Assembly (NCBI GenBank): GCA_030705695.1
Contig: JAUZPX010000055.1
Location: 1-12,309, forward strand
DNA length: 12,309 bases
Direction of reading: 5' to 3'
From: Bacillota bacterium
GTDB taxonomy: Bacteria > Bacillota > Clostridia > Oscillospirales > Acutalibacteraceae
Position 1 is the stretch's first letter. Each line of letters starts with the position of its first letter. Position numbers and translations under genes: made by a program. Below, one piece after another: positions 1 through 7,218 of this stretch. The notes beneath the pieces are model-generated. The model ran no database searches and was not told where the DNA came from. It was given only the letters and a program-made list of their open reading frames with translations.

Positions 1-511
1 AATATTCGTCGCCGACCTTTATCTGCTGAATAGTTTTTCCGTTTTCAAAATAAGCATATAACTGATTTGCCGCTGTATTGAATATGCTGTATCCAACTAA
101 AATTTCAAGTTCTCCGTCACCGTTCACGTCTGCAAAGCATACACGCTCAACATCTGTACTAGCAATTATAAAATCGCTTTGATATACCCATGTGCTGTCT
201 TTTTTATGAATAAAAAGCACATGCGTTTTCGTTGAGTCGCCGCCTACTCGATAAAGGGCAATCGCTTCATCATCTCCGTGACCAGTAAGATCTTTTACGA
301 TAATCGCCGAACGGTTATCGCCTTTTTGCGGATAAACAAGCGAATAGTTTCGACTTGTTTTGTTTTCTACAATCTGCTGGATTTGAGCCTTATCGCCCGT
401 TGGTTTAGGGGGCTGCATAATGTCTTCATTGCCGAAACCCGTTGAAGAACAGCCTGAAAACGCAATCATTACCGTTAGTATTAACGAAAACAAAAATATC
501 TTGTTTTTCAA
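1..511 (-). CDS. Putative lipoprotein with FG-GAP/VCBS-like repeats (5' part; 3' end beyond the window)
   Basis: I read this frame by hand from a TTG at 511 down to position 1, with no stop. The start follows a strong purine-rich ribosome binding site (AAAGGGGG, about 518-526). The first residues are MKNKIFLFSLILTVMIAFSG and then Cys, which is a lipoprotein signal peptide with a lipobox ending in FSGC, so the mature protein should be lipid-anchored to the outer face of the membrane. About 170 residues are visible. Two stretches, VKDLTGHGDDEAIALY and FADVNGDGELEILVGY, have the D-x-[TN]-G-x-G-x-x-E pattern of FG-GAP/VCBS beta-propeller repeats; the second is a good calcium-binding loop. It starts 51 nt after the trmB stop on the same strand with no terminator between, so it may be cotranscribed with trmB. 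Its ligand or partner cannot be inferred. The exact function is unrecognised. Confidence 0.8.
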   Translation of the reverse strand, partial: MKNKIFLFSLILTVMIAFSGCSSTGFGNEDIMQPPKPTGDKAQIQQIVENKTSRNYSLVYPQKGDNRSAIIVKDLTGHGDDEAIALYRVGGDSTKTHVLFIHKKDSTWVYQSDFIIASTDVERVCFADVNGDGELEILVGYSIFNTAANQLYAYFENGKTIQQIKVGDEY

Positions 512-561
512 CGAATTACCCCCTTTATCTCATATTAAAAAGAAAATCACTTTATAAAAAA

Positions 562-1218
562 TTAACGTTTTACCGCAATGCAATAATTAATCGGTATGCC
601 CTCGTTTGAAAACATGATTTCATGTTCGGTCATGATATTATCGGAAACATCGCTTTTATGAAGATCATTCGTTTTATATATAACATCAAACCCGCATTCC
701 GCAAAATAGTCGAGACTGTCGATAAAAAGCGGAAGATCATCTGTTTTAAAACGAATTTCTCCGCCATCGGCAAGAAATTCACGATATTTATTAAGTTGGC
801 GAGGAAACGTAAGCCTGCGCTTTTGATGCTTCCCCTTAGGCCATGGATTACAGAAATTTATGTAAAATCTTTTAATATTATCTTCTTTTGACAGTATCTC
901 GTCAACTCGTTCAATATCGAAAGCCGTAAGAAGAATATTTATGATTTCCCGTTTGGATGCTTCAAACTGCTTTACAATTGTACGCCTGCCGACAGCAAGC
1001 ACTTCGCTTTTAATATCAATCGCAAGATAATTTATGTTCGGATTTTTAAGTGCCGTTGCCGACACAAAGCTTCCTTTTCCACAACCCAGTTCAACATGCA
1101 GGTCCGTTTTATTTTGAAAGGCATCTGCCCATTTACCGCGGTTTTCAATCGGAGTATCGATAAAAAAAGGACATTCGGCAAGTTCCGGTCTTGCCCAGGG
1201 TTTTCGTCTCATTCTCAT
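562..1218 (-). CDS. trmB: tRNA (guanine-N7-)-methyltransferase TrmB
   Basis: This 218-residue protein has the full TrmB pattern. It uses S-adenosylmethionine to methylate N7 of G46 in the variable loop of tRNAs in the cytoplasm. Visible landmarks are the SAM-binding glycine loop ELGCGKGSF (residues 43-51), the acidic end of the next strand (AIDIKSE, about 66-72), the family signature INFCNPWPKGKHQKRRLT (about 120-137; most homologues have SDPWPK, so NPWPK is a mild variant), and the FKTDD motif near 157. The length is normal for the short Firmicute form. The ATG at 1218 follows AGAGGA with 9 nt spacing; a second ATG two codons later would also be possible. The gene lies downstream of hflX and repeat copy 1 on the same strand and appears to have its own promoter (1293-1321). 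Identification is very secure. Confidence 0.95.
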   Translation of the reverse strand: MRMRRKPWARPELAECPFFIDTPIENRGKWADAFQNKTDLHVELGCGKGSFVSATALKNPNINYLAIDIKSEVLAVGRRTIVKQFEASKREIINILLTAFDIERVDEILSKEDNIKRFYINFCNPWPKGKHQKRRLTFPRQLNKYREFLADGGEIRFKTDDLPLFIDSLDYFAECGFDVIYKTNDLHKSDVSDNIMTEHEIMFSNEGIPINYCIAVKR

Positions 1219-1292
1219 GAATCGGATTCCTCTTAAACTCTGTTAATAATTTTATATTTATTTTAAGTAATATACTTATTTAAATTGCATTT

Positions 1293-1321
1293 ATTATATC
1301 AAATTTTCTGCGTTTTGAAAA
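1293..1321 (-). promoter_or_regulatory. Predicted sigma-A promoter of trmB
   Basis: Read on the minus strand, a perfect -10 hexamer TATAAT (1293-1298) follows a -35-like TTTTCA (1316-1321; 4 of 6 matches to TTGACA) with a 17-nt spacer. It would give a leader of about 65-70 nt to the trmB start. It lies just downstream of repeat copy 1, so trmB need not depend on read-through from hflX. The prediction rests on sequence match only. Confidence 0.55.
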
Positions 1322-1334
1322 GGGCTAAATAATA

Positions 1335-1490
1335 TAGTCGATTAATTTGAAAAGTGTACGTGGATTTGCGAGGCGATTTTTTGATTTGCTATGCGGAGGA
1401 GGATGGAATCTTGTCGGATTCTGACGAGGACAACACAGTGCAGCGGAAAATAGTCCGATAAGGCTGTACCGTTTTCAGTTTAATTGACTA
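1335..1490 (+). mobile_element. MITE-like element, copy 1 (156 bp, TA...TA ends, terminal inverted repeats)
   Basis: The left tip TAGTCGATTAATTTGAAAA and the right tip read on the other strand, TAGTCAATTAAACTGAAAA, form an imperfect ~19-bp terminal inverted repeat. By hand alignment the copy is about 85% identical to copy 3 (10273-10428) in the same orientation and clearly homologous to copy 2 (5202-5355) in the opposite one. Inside are a hairpin GGAATCT/TGTC/GGATTCT (1405-1422) and a CGGA/TCCG hairpin near the right end. There is no ORF of note, so any movement would need a transposase supplied from elsewhere. The right tip overlaps the last codons and stop of hflX (stop at 1480-1482). The TA at each end is compatible with TA target duplication, as in IS630/Tc1-mariner elements; that family assignment is inference. 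Confidence 0.8.
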
Positions 1491-2727
1491 AATATTGTTT
1501 CGTCTTTGACCAAAGGAATTCATCAACCACAGCGGCGACTTTAACGCCTTCCGGCAAATATTCTTCGCTCAGTAAAATTGCGTCACGTCGTATCTGAGCT
1601 AAAAGTGATGCTTCGCCAAACGGCAGCAAAAGTTCCACCCTTCTTGTTTTTATTGGAAGGTTGTTTTCAACTGCGGAAAGCAAACCGCTAATACCTTCGC
1701 CTGTTTTTGCGCTGATACGCACGGCATTGCCGATCATGGGGATATCATGAATCCCCTCTACAAGATCACACTTGTTGAGCACAGGAATCAACGGGCTTTT
1801 CGATCCTAACGATTCCAAAAGTTCTCTTGTTACCTGAAGATGAAGCTGGGCTTCACAGCTGCTTGCATCGCAAACATTTAAGATTATATCCGCTTCCGCT
1901 GCTTCTTCAAGTGTGGATTTAAACGCTTCGACAAGATGATGAGGCAGGCGGCGCACAAGACCGACTGTATCGATAAGCATGACCGAAATTCCGTTTGGCA
2001 GCTTAAGCGCTCTTGATGTAGGGTCGAGAGTAGCAAAAAGCTTATCTTCAGCCAGTACACCTGCCTGTGTTAGATTGTTCATTAACGTGGATTTCCCCGC
2101 ATTTGTATAGCCCACAATTGCAGCTGTAATGACATCATCCTTTTTCCTGCGGCGGCGAAGCGCTTGGCGATGATGCTCAACGTCCCTAAGCTGCTCTTTA
2201 AGCGTTTCCATTCTTCTGTGAATATGACGTTTGTCGGTTTCAAGCTTTGTTTCTCCGGGGCCTCGTGTACCGATACCTCCGCCAAGCCTTGACATCTCTA
2301 CACCTTTACCAGTGAGTCTAGGCAGCATATATTTCAGCTGTGCAAGCTCAACCTGAAGCTTTCCCTCTTTGGATTTTGCACGTAATGCAAAAATATCAAG
2401 AATCAGCATTGTTCTGTCAATAACACGAGTATCAGTTTCTTTTTCAATATTGCGAATTTGCGTAGGTGTCAGTTCGCAATCAAAAATCACAAGATCTATT
2501 TCATTATTTTTGCAGAATTCCGCAATTTCCAAAAGCCTTCCGCTGCCCACACAAGTTGCAGGGTCGGGCTTGTCTTTCTTTTGCGACAATACTGCAATTG
2601 TCTCTGCTCCTGCACTTTTTGTAAGTTCACGAAGTTCCGCAACAGAGGCTTCCGCATCATATTCGCCTGTATCAACGCTTACAAGCAATGCTCTTTGTAT
2701 TTTTATTTCGTTGTCATATAATTCCAT
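1480..2727 (-). CDS. hflX: Ribosome-associated GTPase HflX
   Basis: This 415-residue protein is a full-length HflX, a TRAFAC-class GTPase that binds the 50S subunit and splits stalled ribosomes under stress. In order it has the N-terminal HflX domain with a VGSGRLLEIAEF nucleotide-contact segment (about 60-71), the glycine-rich linker RLGGGIGTRGPGETKLETDK (about 147-166), a basic helical segment (167-197), then the G domain: G1 GYTNAGKST (206-214), G2 threonine in FATLDPT, G3 DTVG (253-256), G4 NKCD (318-321) and a G5-like ISAKTGEG near 340. The ATG at 2727 follows GGAG (2738-2741 on the plus strand). The final residues and TAA stop lie inside the right terminal repeat of element copy 1, so the C terminus has probably been rewritten by that insertion. 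It is divergent from nadB. Confidence 0.96.
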   Translation of the reverse strand: MELYDNEIKIQRALLVSVDTGEYDAEASVAELRELTKSAGAETIAVLSQKKDKPDPATCVGSGRLLEIAEFCKNNEIDLVIFDCELTPTQIRNIEKETDTRVIDRTMLILDIFALRAKSKEGKLQVELAQLKYMLPRLTGKGVEMSRLGGGIGTRGPGETKLETDKRHIHRRMETLKEQLRDVEHHRQALRRRRKKDDVITAAIVGYTNAGKSTLMNNLTQAGVLAEDKLFATLDPTSRALKLPNGISVMLIDTVGLVRRLPHHLVEAFKSTLEEAAEADIILNVCDASSCEAQLHLQVTRELLESLGSKSPLIPVLNKCDLVEGIHDIPMIGNAVRISAKTGEGISGLLSAVENNLPIKTRRVELLLPFGEASLLAQIRRDAILLSEEYLPEGVKVAAVVDEFLWSKTKQYLVN

Positions 2728-2765
2728 TCAATTTGTCTCCATTCAGACAGTTTTACATCATTACA

Positions 2766-2794
2766 ATAGTATGCCATTTCAAGGCGTTCGTCAA
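2766..2794 (-). promoter_or_regulatory. Predicted sigma-A promoter of hflX
   Basis: On the minus strand a good -35 TTGACG (2789-2794) and a -10-like TACTAT (2766-2771) are separated by 17 nt. The start point would be about 2760, giving a leader of roughly 30 nt before the hflX ATG at 2727. It faces away from nadB. Confidence 0.5.
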
Positions 2795-2871
2795 TCATAA
2801 TATTTAATCTTTCTTTTTTGCATTTGTAGCAAAAAATTTCAAATCAAACTATTTATTCTTCGACCCAAATA

Positions 2872-2880
2872 TGGTAAAAT
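2872..2880 (+). promoter_or_regulatory. Possible extended -10 promoter of nadB-nadC
   Basis: TGG followed by TAAAAT fits an extended -10 element (TGn-TAnnnT). No convincing -35 hexamer lies 16-18 nt upstream (TTTATT at best). Transcription would start near 2887, leaving a short leader before the ribosome binding site at about 2897-2901. The rest of the 183-nt hflX-nadB gap is AT-rich and holds no gene. Confidence 0.35.
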
Positions 2881-2910
2881 ATATTTTATGTTATTCAAAG
2901 GATGGAAGTT

Positions 2911-4371
2911 ATGAAATCAGAATACGACGTCATAATTGCCGGTACAGGTGCCGCCGGGTTATATGCTGCGCTTCAATTCCCCAAGGAATTCAGCGTACTT
3001 CTTCTAAGCAAGCGAGAGCTGACTCTTTCAAACAGCTCGCTGGCTCAGGGCGGTGTTGCCGCAGTACTTGACAAAAGCCACGATAATTTTAAACTTCATA
3101 TTGCCGATACTTTAATTGCAGGTCAATACAAAAATAATCCAGCTGCTATTGAGGTGCTTGTCTCAGAGGGCCCTGACGATGTAATAAAGCTCAAGGAAAT
3201 GGGCGTTGACTTTGATGTTGATGAAGATGGCGAGCTTTTAATGGGTCTTGAAGCAGGACATTCGCGCCACCGTATTGTTCATCATAAAGATTCCACGGGA
3301 AAAGCAATTGTCGACAGGCTATTATGTGCGGTTAAAGCTAAAAAGAATATTGACATTGCGGAAAATGCAATGATTTATAAGCTTGATAAAATCGAAAATG
3401 GCTTTATCTCAAGCATCTTAATTAAAGACTCTGCCATAAACGTTTCCGCACGATTCTGTATTCTAGCTACAGGCGGAATAGGCAGGGTATACGAATTTAC
3501 GACAAATTCCAAAATTGCAACTGGCGACGGTATCACGCTTGCTTACATGCTTGGCGCAAATATCAAACATTTAAGCTGGGTTCAATTTCATCCCACAGCT
3601 TTTGCCTCCGAAAATGACCGTGAGCGCTTTTTAATAAGCGAAGCAGTGCGTGGCGAGGGCGCTTATCTTCTTAATTGCTTTGGAAAGCGTTTTATGCAGG
3701 ATTACGACGAGCGCCTGGAGCTTGCTCCTCGTGACGTGGTATCTCATGCGATTATTCGTGAAGCCGCCAAAACAGGAAGTAATGATTTCTATTTGGATAT
3801 TACTCATAAAAACGCTCATTTCATAAAAACCAGATTCCCTATGATTTATGAGCGCTGTCTGCAAGAATGCTTTGATATGACAAGAGATAAAATTCCTGTG
3901 TTCCCTTGCCAGCATTATCTTATGGGCGGAATTGACGTTGACCTTTTTGGCAGAGCCTCGGTGGAAAATCTTTATGCCGCAGGCGAATGCTCTCACACAG
4001 GCGTTCACGGCGTAAACCGTCTGGCAAGCAATTCGCTGTTGGAAGCATTGGTATTTTCACGCCGTGCAGCTTACGATATTATGGATAAAATCAGTAAACA
4101 GGGCAGAAAACCCTTGGACGCACCGTCTCAAAGTATTTCGCTTGACGGACAAGCTTTGCCGAGCGGTATTCGCACGGAAATTCGCAAAATTATGCAGGAA
4201 ACGTATTTTGTTGAGCCAAAACCTGAAAACTTTAAAAGCTCACTAAAGCGAATTGAAGAAATTTTAAATCAGCTTATTACAGGCGGATATGAAATTGACG
4301 AAAACTTTGTGGAAGCCCGCAGTCTTGCGACAGTAGCAAGTATTATTTTACAGGAGGCGCAAGAAATATGA
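2911..4371 (+). CDS. nadB: L-aspartate oxidase NadB
   Basis: NadB is a cytoplasmic FAD enzyme that oxidises L-aspartate to iminoaspartate, the first step of de novo NAD synthesis; NadA then condenses the product to quinolinate. I chose the ATG at 2911 (486 residues) because AAAGGA at about 2897-2902 is correctly spaced for it, whereas the in-frame ATG at 2902 overlaps that site and would add only three residues. Visible are the dinucleotide fold GTGAAG (11-16), the FAD-contact segment SNSSLAQGGVAA (40-51), HSRHRIVHHKDSTG (117-130), HPTAF (227-231), SEAVRGEGAYLL (243-254), the LAPRDVVS catalytic-arginine motif (R274), CQHYLMGGIDVD (333-344) and the C-terminal FAD loop AAGECSHTGVHGVNRLASNS (356-375). 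A C-terminal helical domain follows. The stop overlaps the nadC start by 4 nt (ATGA). No nadA is in view. Confidence 0.97.
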   Translation: MKSEYDVIIAGTGAAGLYAALQFPKEFSVLLLSKRELTLSNSSLAQGGVAAVLDKSHDNFKLHIADTLIAGQYKNNPAAIEVLVSEGPDDVIKLKEMGVDFDVDEDGELLMGLEAGHSRHRIVHHKDSTGKAIVDRLLCAVKAKKNIDIAENAMIYKLDKIENGFISSILIKDSAINVSARFCILATGGIGRVYEFTTNSKIATGDGITLAYMLGANIKHLSWVQFHPTAFASENDRERFLISEAVRGEGAYLLNCFGKRFMQDYDERLELAPRDVVSHAIIREAAKTGSNDFYLDITHKNAHFIKTRFPMIYERCLQECFDMTRDKIPVFPCQHYLMGGIDVDLFGRASVENLYAAGECSHTGVHGVNRLASNSLLEALVFSRRAAYDIMDKISKQGRKPLDAPSQSISLDGQALPSGIRTEIRKIMQETYFVEPKPENFKSSLKRIEEILNQLITGGYEIDENFVEARSLATVASIILQEAQEI

Positions 4372-5204
4372 GACTTAACAGCTTTTACATTGATGATATT
4401 ATTAAAACCGCACTTTTGGAAGATATTAACTACATTGACACTACAACAGATTATTTGATTCCCGTAAATCAAACAAGCAAGGCTGTTATGAGAGCTAAAG
4501 CAAGCGGAGTACTGTGCGGTGCAGAAATAGCTGCTCGAGTTTTCGAGCTTTTAGATTCCGATATTTCTGTAGATATTTTAAAGCATGATGGCCATTTCCT
4601 GGAAAATGGCGATATCATTATGGAAATCAGCGGAAAAACCAGAACACTTTTAAAAGGCGAACGTACTGCCCTGAATCTCATCCAGCATATGAGCGGTATC
4701 GCTACTCTTACAAACGAGTGTGTAAAGCGTGTTGCCAAAACCAGCGCATCAATTGCCGATACAAGAAAAACACTTCCTGGTCTCAGAGCACTTCAAAAAT
4801 ACGCTGTAACTGTCGGCGGAGGGAAAAACCATCGCTTTAATCTTTCTGACGCAGCCATGCTTAAGGACAACCATGTTGATGCTGGCGGCGGTATTACAAA
4901 CGCTGTTGAAGCGCTTAGAAAACATTTAGGGCACATGGTAAAGATTGAAGTGGAAGTTCGAAATTTAGAAGAATTAAAAGAGGCGCTCAGTGCAAAGGTA
5001 GATGTTATTATGCTCGACAACATGGACCTTAACACTATGGCGGAAGCCGTTAAAATTACAAGCGGTAAAGCAATTTTGGAAGCTTCTGGCGGAATCACAC
5101 TTGATTCCATAGAAGCCGTTGCAAAAACAGGAGTTGACATAATTTCAGTAGGCGCACTTACTCATTCTGTAAAAGCCTTTGATATTTCAATGAACATAAT
5201 ATAG
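4368..5204 (+). CDS. nadC: Nicotinate-nucleotide diphosphorylase (carboxylating), quinolinate phosphoribosyltransferase NadC
   Basis: NadC converts quinolinate and PRPP to nicotinate mononucleotide, CO2 and pyrophosphate, the entry into the common NAD pathway. The 278-residue length is typical. Landmarks are ERTALNLIQHMSGIAT (98-113), the substrate-binding DTRKTLPGLR (131-140), GGGKNHR (150-156), KDNH (166-169), EVEVRN (194-199), LDNM (216-219), EASGGI (238-243) and the PRPP phosphate loop SVGALTHS (260-267). The ATG follows a full AGGAGG inside the nadB end and overlaps the nadB stop as ATGA, so translation is probably coupled. The TAG stop (5202-5204) is formed exactly at the boundary of repeat copy 2: its TA is the presumed target TA and its G is the first element base. 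The core enzyme is intact. Confidence 0.97.
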   Translation: MRLNSFYIDDIIKTALLEDINYIDTTTDYLIPVNQTSKAVMRAKASGVLCGAEIAARVFELLDSDISVDILKHDGHFLENGDIIMEISGKTRTLLKGERTALNLIQHMSGIATLTNECVKRVAKTSASIADTRKTLPGLRALQKYAVTVGGGKNHRFNLSDAAMLKDNHVDAGGGITNAVEALRKHLGHMVKIEVEVRNLEELKEALSAKVDVIMLDNMDLNTMAEAVKITSGKAILEASGGITLDSIEAVAKTGVDIISVGALTHSVKAFDISMNII

Positions 5205-5355
5205 TTAATGAACTTGAAACCCGTACCGCCTTAGCGGACTATTTTCCGCTGCGCTGTGTTGTCCTCGTCGGAATCCTACAGGATTCCATCCTCATCCGCC
5301 TTGCGCATCAAAAAATCGCCTCGCAAATCCATGTACATTTCAAGTTCATTAACTA
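5202..5355 (-). mobile_element. MITE-like element, copy 2 (154 bp, perfect terminal inverted repeats, inverted orientation)
   Basis: The two ends, TAGTTAATGAACTTGAAA (5202-5219) and TTTCAAGTTCATTAACTA (5338-5355), are perfect reverse complements over 18 bp, and 19 bp if the flanking A and T are counted. The body matches copies 1 and 3 when reverse-complemented. It contains the hairpin GGAATCC/TACA/GGATTCC (5270-5287), a GCGGA/TCCGC hairpin and a TTGCG/CGCAA pairing. The perfect ends suggest that this is the youngest or best-preserved copy. It has no coding capacity. It occupies most of the nadC-recA gap and takes the place where a nadC terminator would be expected; I see no separate terminator there. 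Confidence 0.85.
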
Positions 5356-5375
5356 TGTAAAGAGAATTAATTTCA

Positions 5376-5389
5376 CAAACAAATGTTCG
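5376..5389 (+). promoter_or_regulatory. Probable LexA (SOS/DinR) box upstream of recA
   Basis: CAAACAAATGTTCG is a near-palindrome that fits the Gram-positive LexA operator (CGAAC-N4-GTTCG type) with one departure in the core, AAAC in place of GAAC. It lies 17 nt upstream of the predicted recA -35, just outside element copy 2. recA is the classic LexA target in Firmicutes, so both position and sequence support an SOS operator. LexA itself is not in this window. Confidence 0.65.
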
Positions 5390-5406
5390 AAAATTTTTAA
5401 TTTCTA

Positions 5407-5435
5407 TTGCTTTTCACTTTATTTTGCTTTATAAT
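5407..5435 (+). promoter_or_regulatory. Predicted sigma-A promoter of recA-recX
   Basis: A perfect TATAAT (5430-5435) and a -35-like TTGCTT (5407-5412) are separated by 17 nt. Transcription would begin near 5442, with a leader of about 40 nt ending in the GAAAGGAAG ribosome binding site before the ATG at 5484. The LexA box lies just upstream. Confidence 0.65.
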
Positions 5436-5483
5436 TATACAAGAATTTCAGACAACCCCTGCGAACGAAAGGAAGTATAAATC

Positions 5484-6596
5484 ATGGCAGTTGATAAGAA
5501 TAAAGCCCTGGAAACGGCACTTTCTCAAATAGAAAAACAATTTGGAAAAGGTGCTGTCATGCGTCTGGGACAAAACGAAGCCATGAATGTTGGCTTTGTT
5601 TCTACAGGCTCACTTTCACTTGATATCGCTTTGGGTATTGGCGGACTGCCAAGAGGAAGAATCGTTGAAATATACGGACCTGAATCTTCAGGTAAAACCA
5701 CACTTTCGCTTCACTGCATTGCCGAAGGTCAGAAAAACGGTGGCAATGTTGCATTTATTGACGTAGAACATGCCCTGGACCCTGTTTATGCCAGCGCATT
5801 GGGTGTGGATATTGATTCTTTGCTTGTTTCACAGCCAGATACGGGCGAACAGGCATTGGAAATCACCGAAGCCCTTATTCGCTCGGGAGCCATTGATGTT
5901 ATCGTTGTGGACTCCGTTGCCGCACTTGTCCCACGTGCCGAAATCGACGGCGAAATGGGCGATACCCACGTTGGATTGCAGGCTCGTTTAATGTCTCAGG
6001 CTTTAAGAAAACTTGCAGGCGCAATTTCAAAATCAAATTGTGTTGCTATTTTTATAAATCAGCTGCGTGAAAAGGTCGGCGTTTCCTACGGAAATCCCGA
6101 GGTCACTCCGGGCGGACGTGCACTTAAGTTCTATTCTTCGGTTCGAATTGATATTCGCAGAATAGAAACTTTGAAAAACGGCACCGAAATGATCGGTTCC
6201 CGCACCAGAGCAAAGGTAGTTAAAAATAAAATTGCACCTCCTTTTAAAGAGGCTGAATTCGATATTATGTACGGTCAGGGTATCTCTCGTGAGGGTGAGC
6301 TTCTTGATCTTTCCGTTAAAGCCGATATTGTGCAAAAAAGCGGCGCATGGTTCTCTTTTGGAGAAACACGCCTTGGGCAAGGCCGTGACAACGTAAAAGA
6401 ACTTTTTAAAAACGACAAGGAGCTTGCATCCAAGGTTGAAGCCGAGCTTATGACGCATCTCGATAAAATAAGAGGTGCAAATGCATTGCCTAACGGTGCA
6501 AAATCATCGGCAGCCGTAGCTCCTGCTGCTAAAGAGAATCAAGCTGTAAAAACATCTGCTAAACCTGCAAATATTGACATTATGGTTGAAGAATAA
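5484..6596 (+). CDS. recA: Recombinase RecA
   Basis: RecA forms ATP-dependent filaments on single-stranded DNA, drives homologous strand exchange and stimulates LexA self-cleavage. The 370-residue protein has an N-terminal polymerisation helix (KALETALSQIEKQFGKGAVM), Walker A GPESSGKT (65-72), catalytic glutamate E95 in VEHALDP, Walker B VIVVDSVA (139-146), loop L1 around 151-162, and the sensor/loop L2 region NQLREKVGVSYGNPEVTPGG (192-211). The C-terminal domain ends in a variable Ala/Lys-rich stretch and a short acidic tail. No intein or frameshift is present. The ATG follows GAAAGGAAG. The TAA stop overlaps the recX ATG by one base (TAATG). A LexA box and promoter lie upstream. Confidence 0.99.
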   Translation: MAVDKNKALETALSQIEKQFGKGAVMRLGQNEAMNVGFVSTGSLSLDIALGIGGLPRGRIVEIYGPESSGKTTLSLHCIAEGQKNGGNVAFIDVEHALDPVYASALGVDIDSLLVSQPDTGEQALEITEALIRSGAIDVIVVDSVAALVPRAEIDGEMGDTHVGLQARLMSQALRKLAGAISKSNCVAIFINQLREKVGVSYGNPEVTPGGRALKFYSSVRIDIRRIETLKNGTEMIGSRTRAKVVKNKIAPPFKEAEFDIMYGQGISREGELLDLSVKADIVQKSGAWFSFGETRLGQGRDNVKELFKNDKELASKVEAELMTHLDKIRGANALPNGAKSSAAVAPAAKENQAVKTSAKPANIDIMVEE

Positions 6597-7216
6597 TGAC
6601 AATAACCGGCATTGAAAAACGCCGAAAAGGCATGAGTGCCTTGTATATTGACGGCGAATATGCTATGCAGCTTGATACAACAACGCTTCTTGAAAACCGC
6701 ATTAAAGAAGGCTCTATTCTTGATGACGAACAGCTGCATGAATTAATTGAGGCATCAAACCTTCACCGTGCAAAGGAAAAGGCGCTGTATCTTATTACAT
6801 ATAGAGATCATACCAAAAAAGAGCTTTTAACAAAAATCCGCCGTACGTGCGATGAAAAAAGCGCTTTGGAAGCCGCAGAACGCATGGAAGAAATGGGTCT
6901 TGTTAACGACGAAGAGTACGCTAAACGTTATGCAAGAGAGCTGGTTCTAACAAAAAAGCTTTCCGCTTCCGCAGCGGAATATAAGCTTATGCAAAAAGGA
7001 ATAGCACGTGATGTTGCCCGAGATATTATTGAGGAAATCTGCCCTGAGCCTAAAGAGCAAATTACAGCGCTCTTAGAAACGAAATTCGCAGGAAAATTCG
7101 GAGACGAAAAATTGCTTAAACGAACAGTAGCGGCGTTGCAGCGTATGGGTTACCGTTGGGGCGATATTAAATCTGCTTTAAACGACTGCGGAACTTATGA
7201 AGAAACAGAAGAATAA
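6596..7216 (+). CDS. recX: RecA regulatory protein RecX
   Basis: RecX binds RecA filaments and limits or modulates their growth. This 206-residue protein matches the longer Firmicute form: an N-terminal beta-rich segment (ITGIEKRRKGMSALYIDGEY) followed by tandem three-helix RecX repeats, the clearest being KALYLITYRDHTKKELLTKI and, further on, MEEMGLVNDEEYAKRYARE. The C-terminal repeat includes TVAALQRMGYRWGDIKSAL. The start codon shares its A with the recA stop (TAATG), so translation probably depends on ribosomes finishing recA, which would keep RecX low relative to RecA. A hairpin terminator follows directly after the stop. Recognition rests on the repeat pattern plus position after recA, which agree. 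Confidence 0.92.
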   Translation: MTITGIEKRRKGMSALYIDGEYAMQLDTTTLLENRIKEGSILDDEQLHELIEASNLHRAKEKALYLITYRDHTKKELLTKIRRTCDEKSALEAAERMEEMGLVNDEEYAKRYARELVLTKKLSASAAEYKLMQKGIARDVARDIIEEICPEPKEQITALLETKFAGKFGDEKLLKRTVAALQRMGYRWGDIKSALNDCGTYEETEE

Positions 7217-7218
7217 TC

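Noticed and set aside
1261..1300. AT-rich near-palindrome AAGTAATATACTT in the trmB leader as an operator
   Set aside because: It is short and low in complexity in a very AT-rich stretch, with no known regulator motif to support it.
2369..2800. 143-codon open frame on the plus strand opposite hflX
   Set aside because: It overlaps the conserved N-terminal part of hflX and its promoter. The Ser/Leu-rich translation looks like antisense of a charged protein.
2902..2910. Upstream ATG of nadB at 2902
   Set aside because: It overlaps the AAAGGA ribosome binding site that is properly placed for the ATG at 2911. It would add only Met-Glu-Val.
6033..6458. 141-codon open frame on the minus strand opposite recA
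   Set aside because: It lies wholly inside the well-conserved recA gene, has no family resemblance and shows shadow-like composition.
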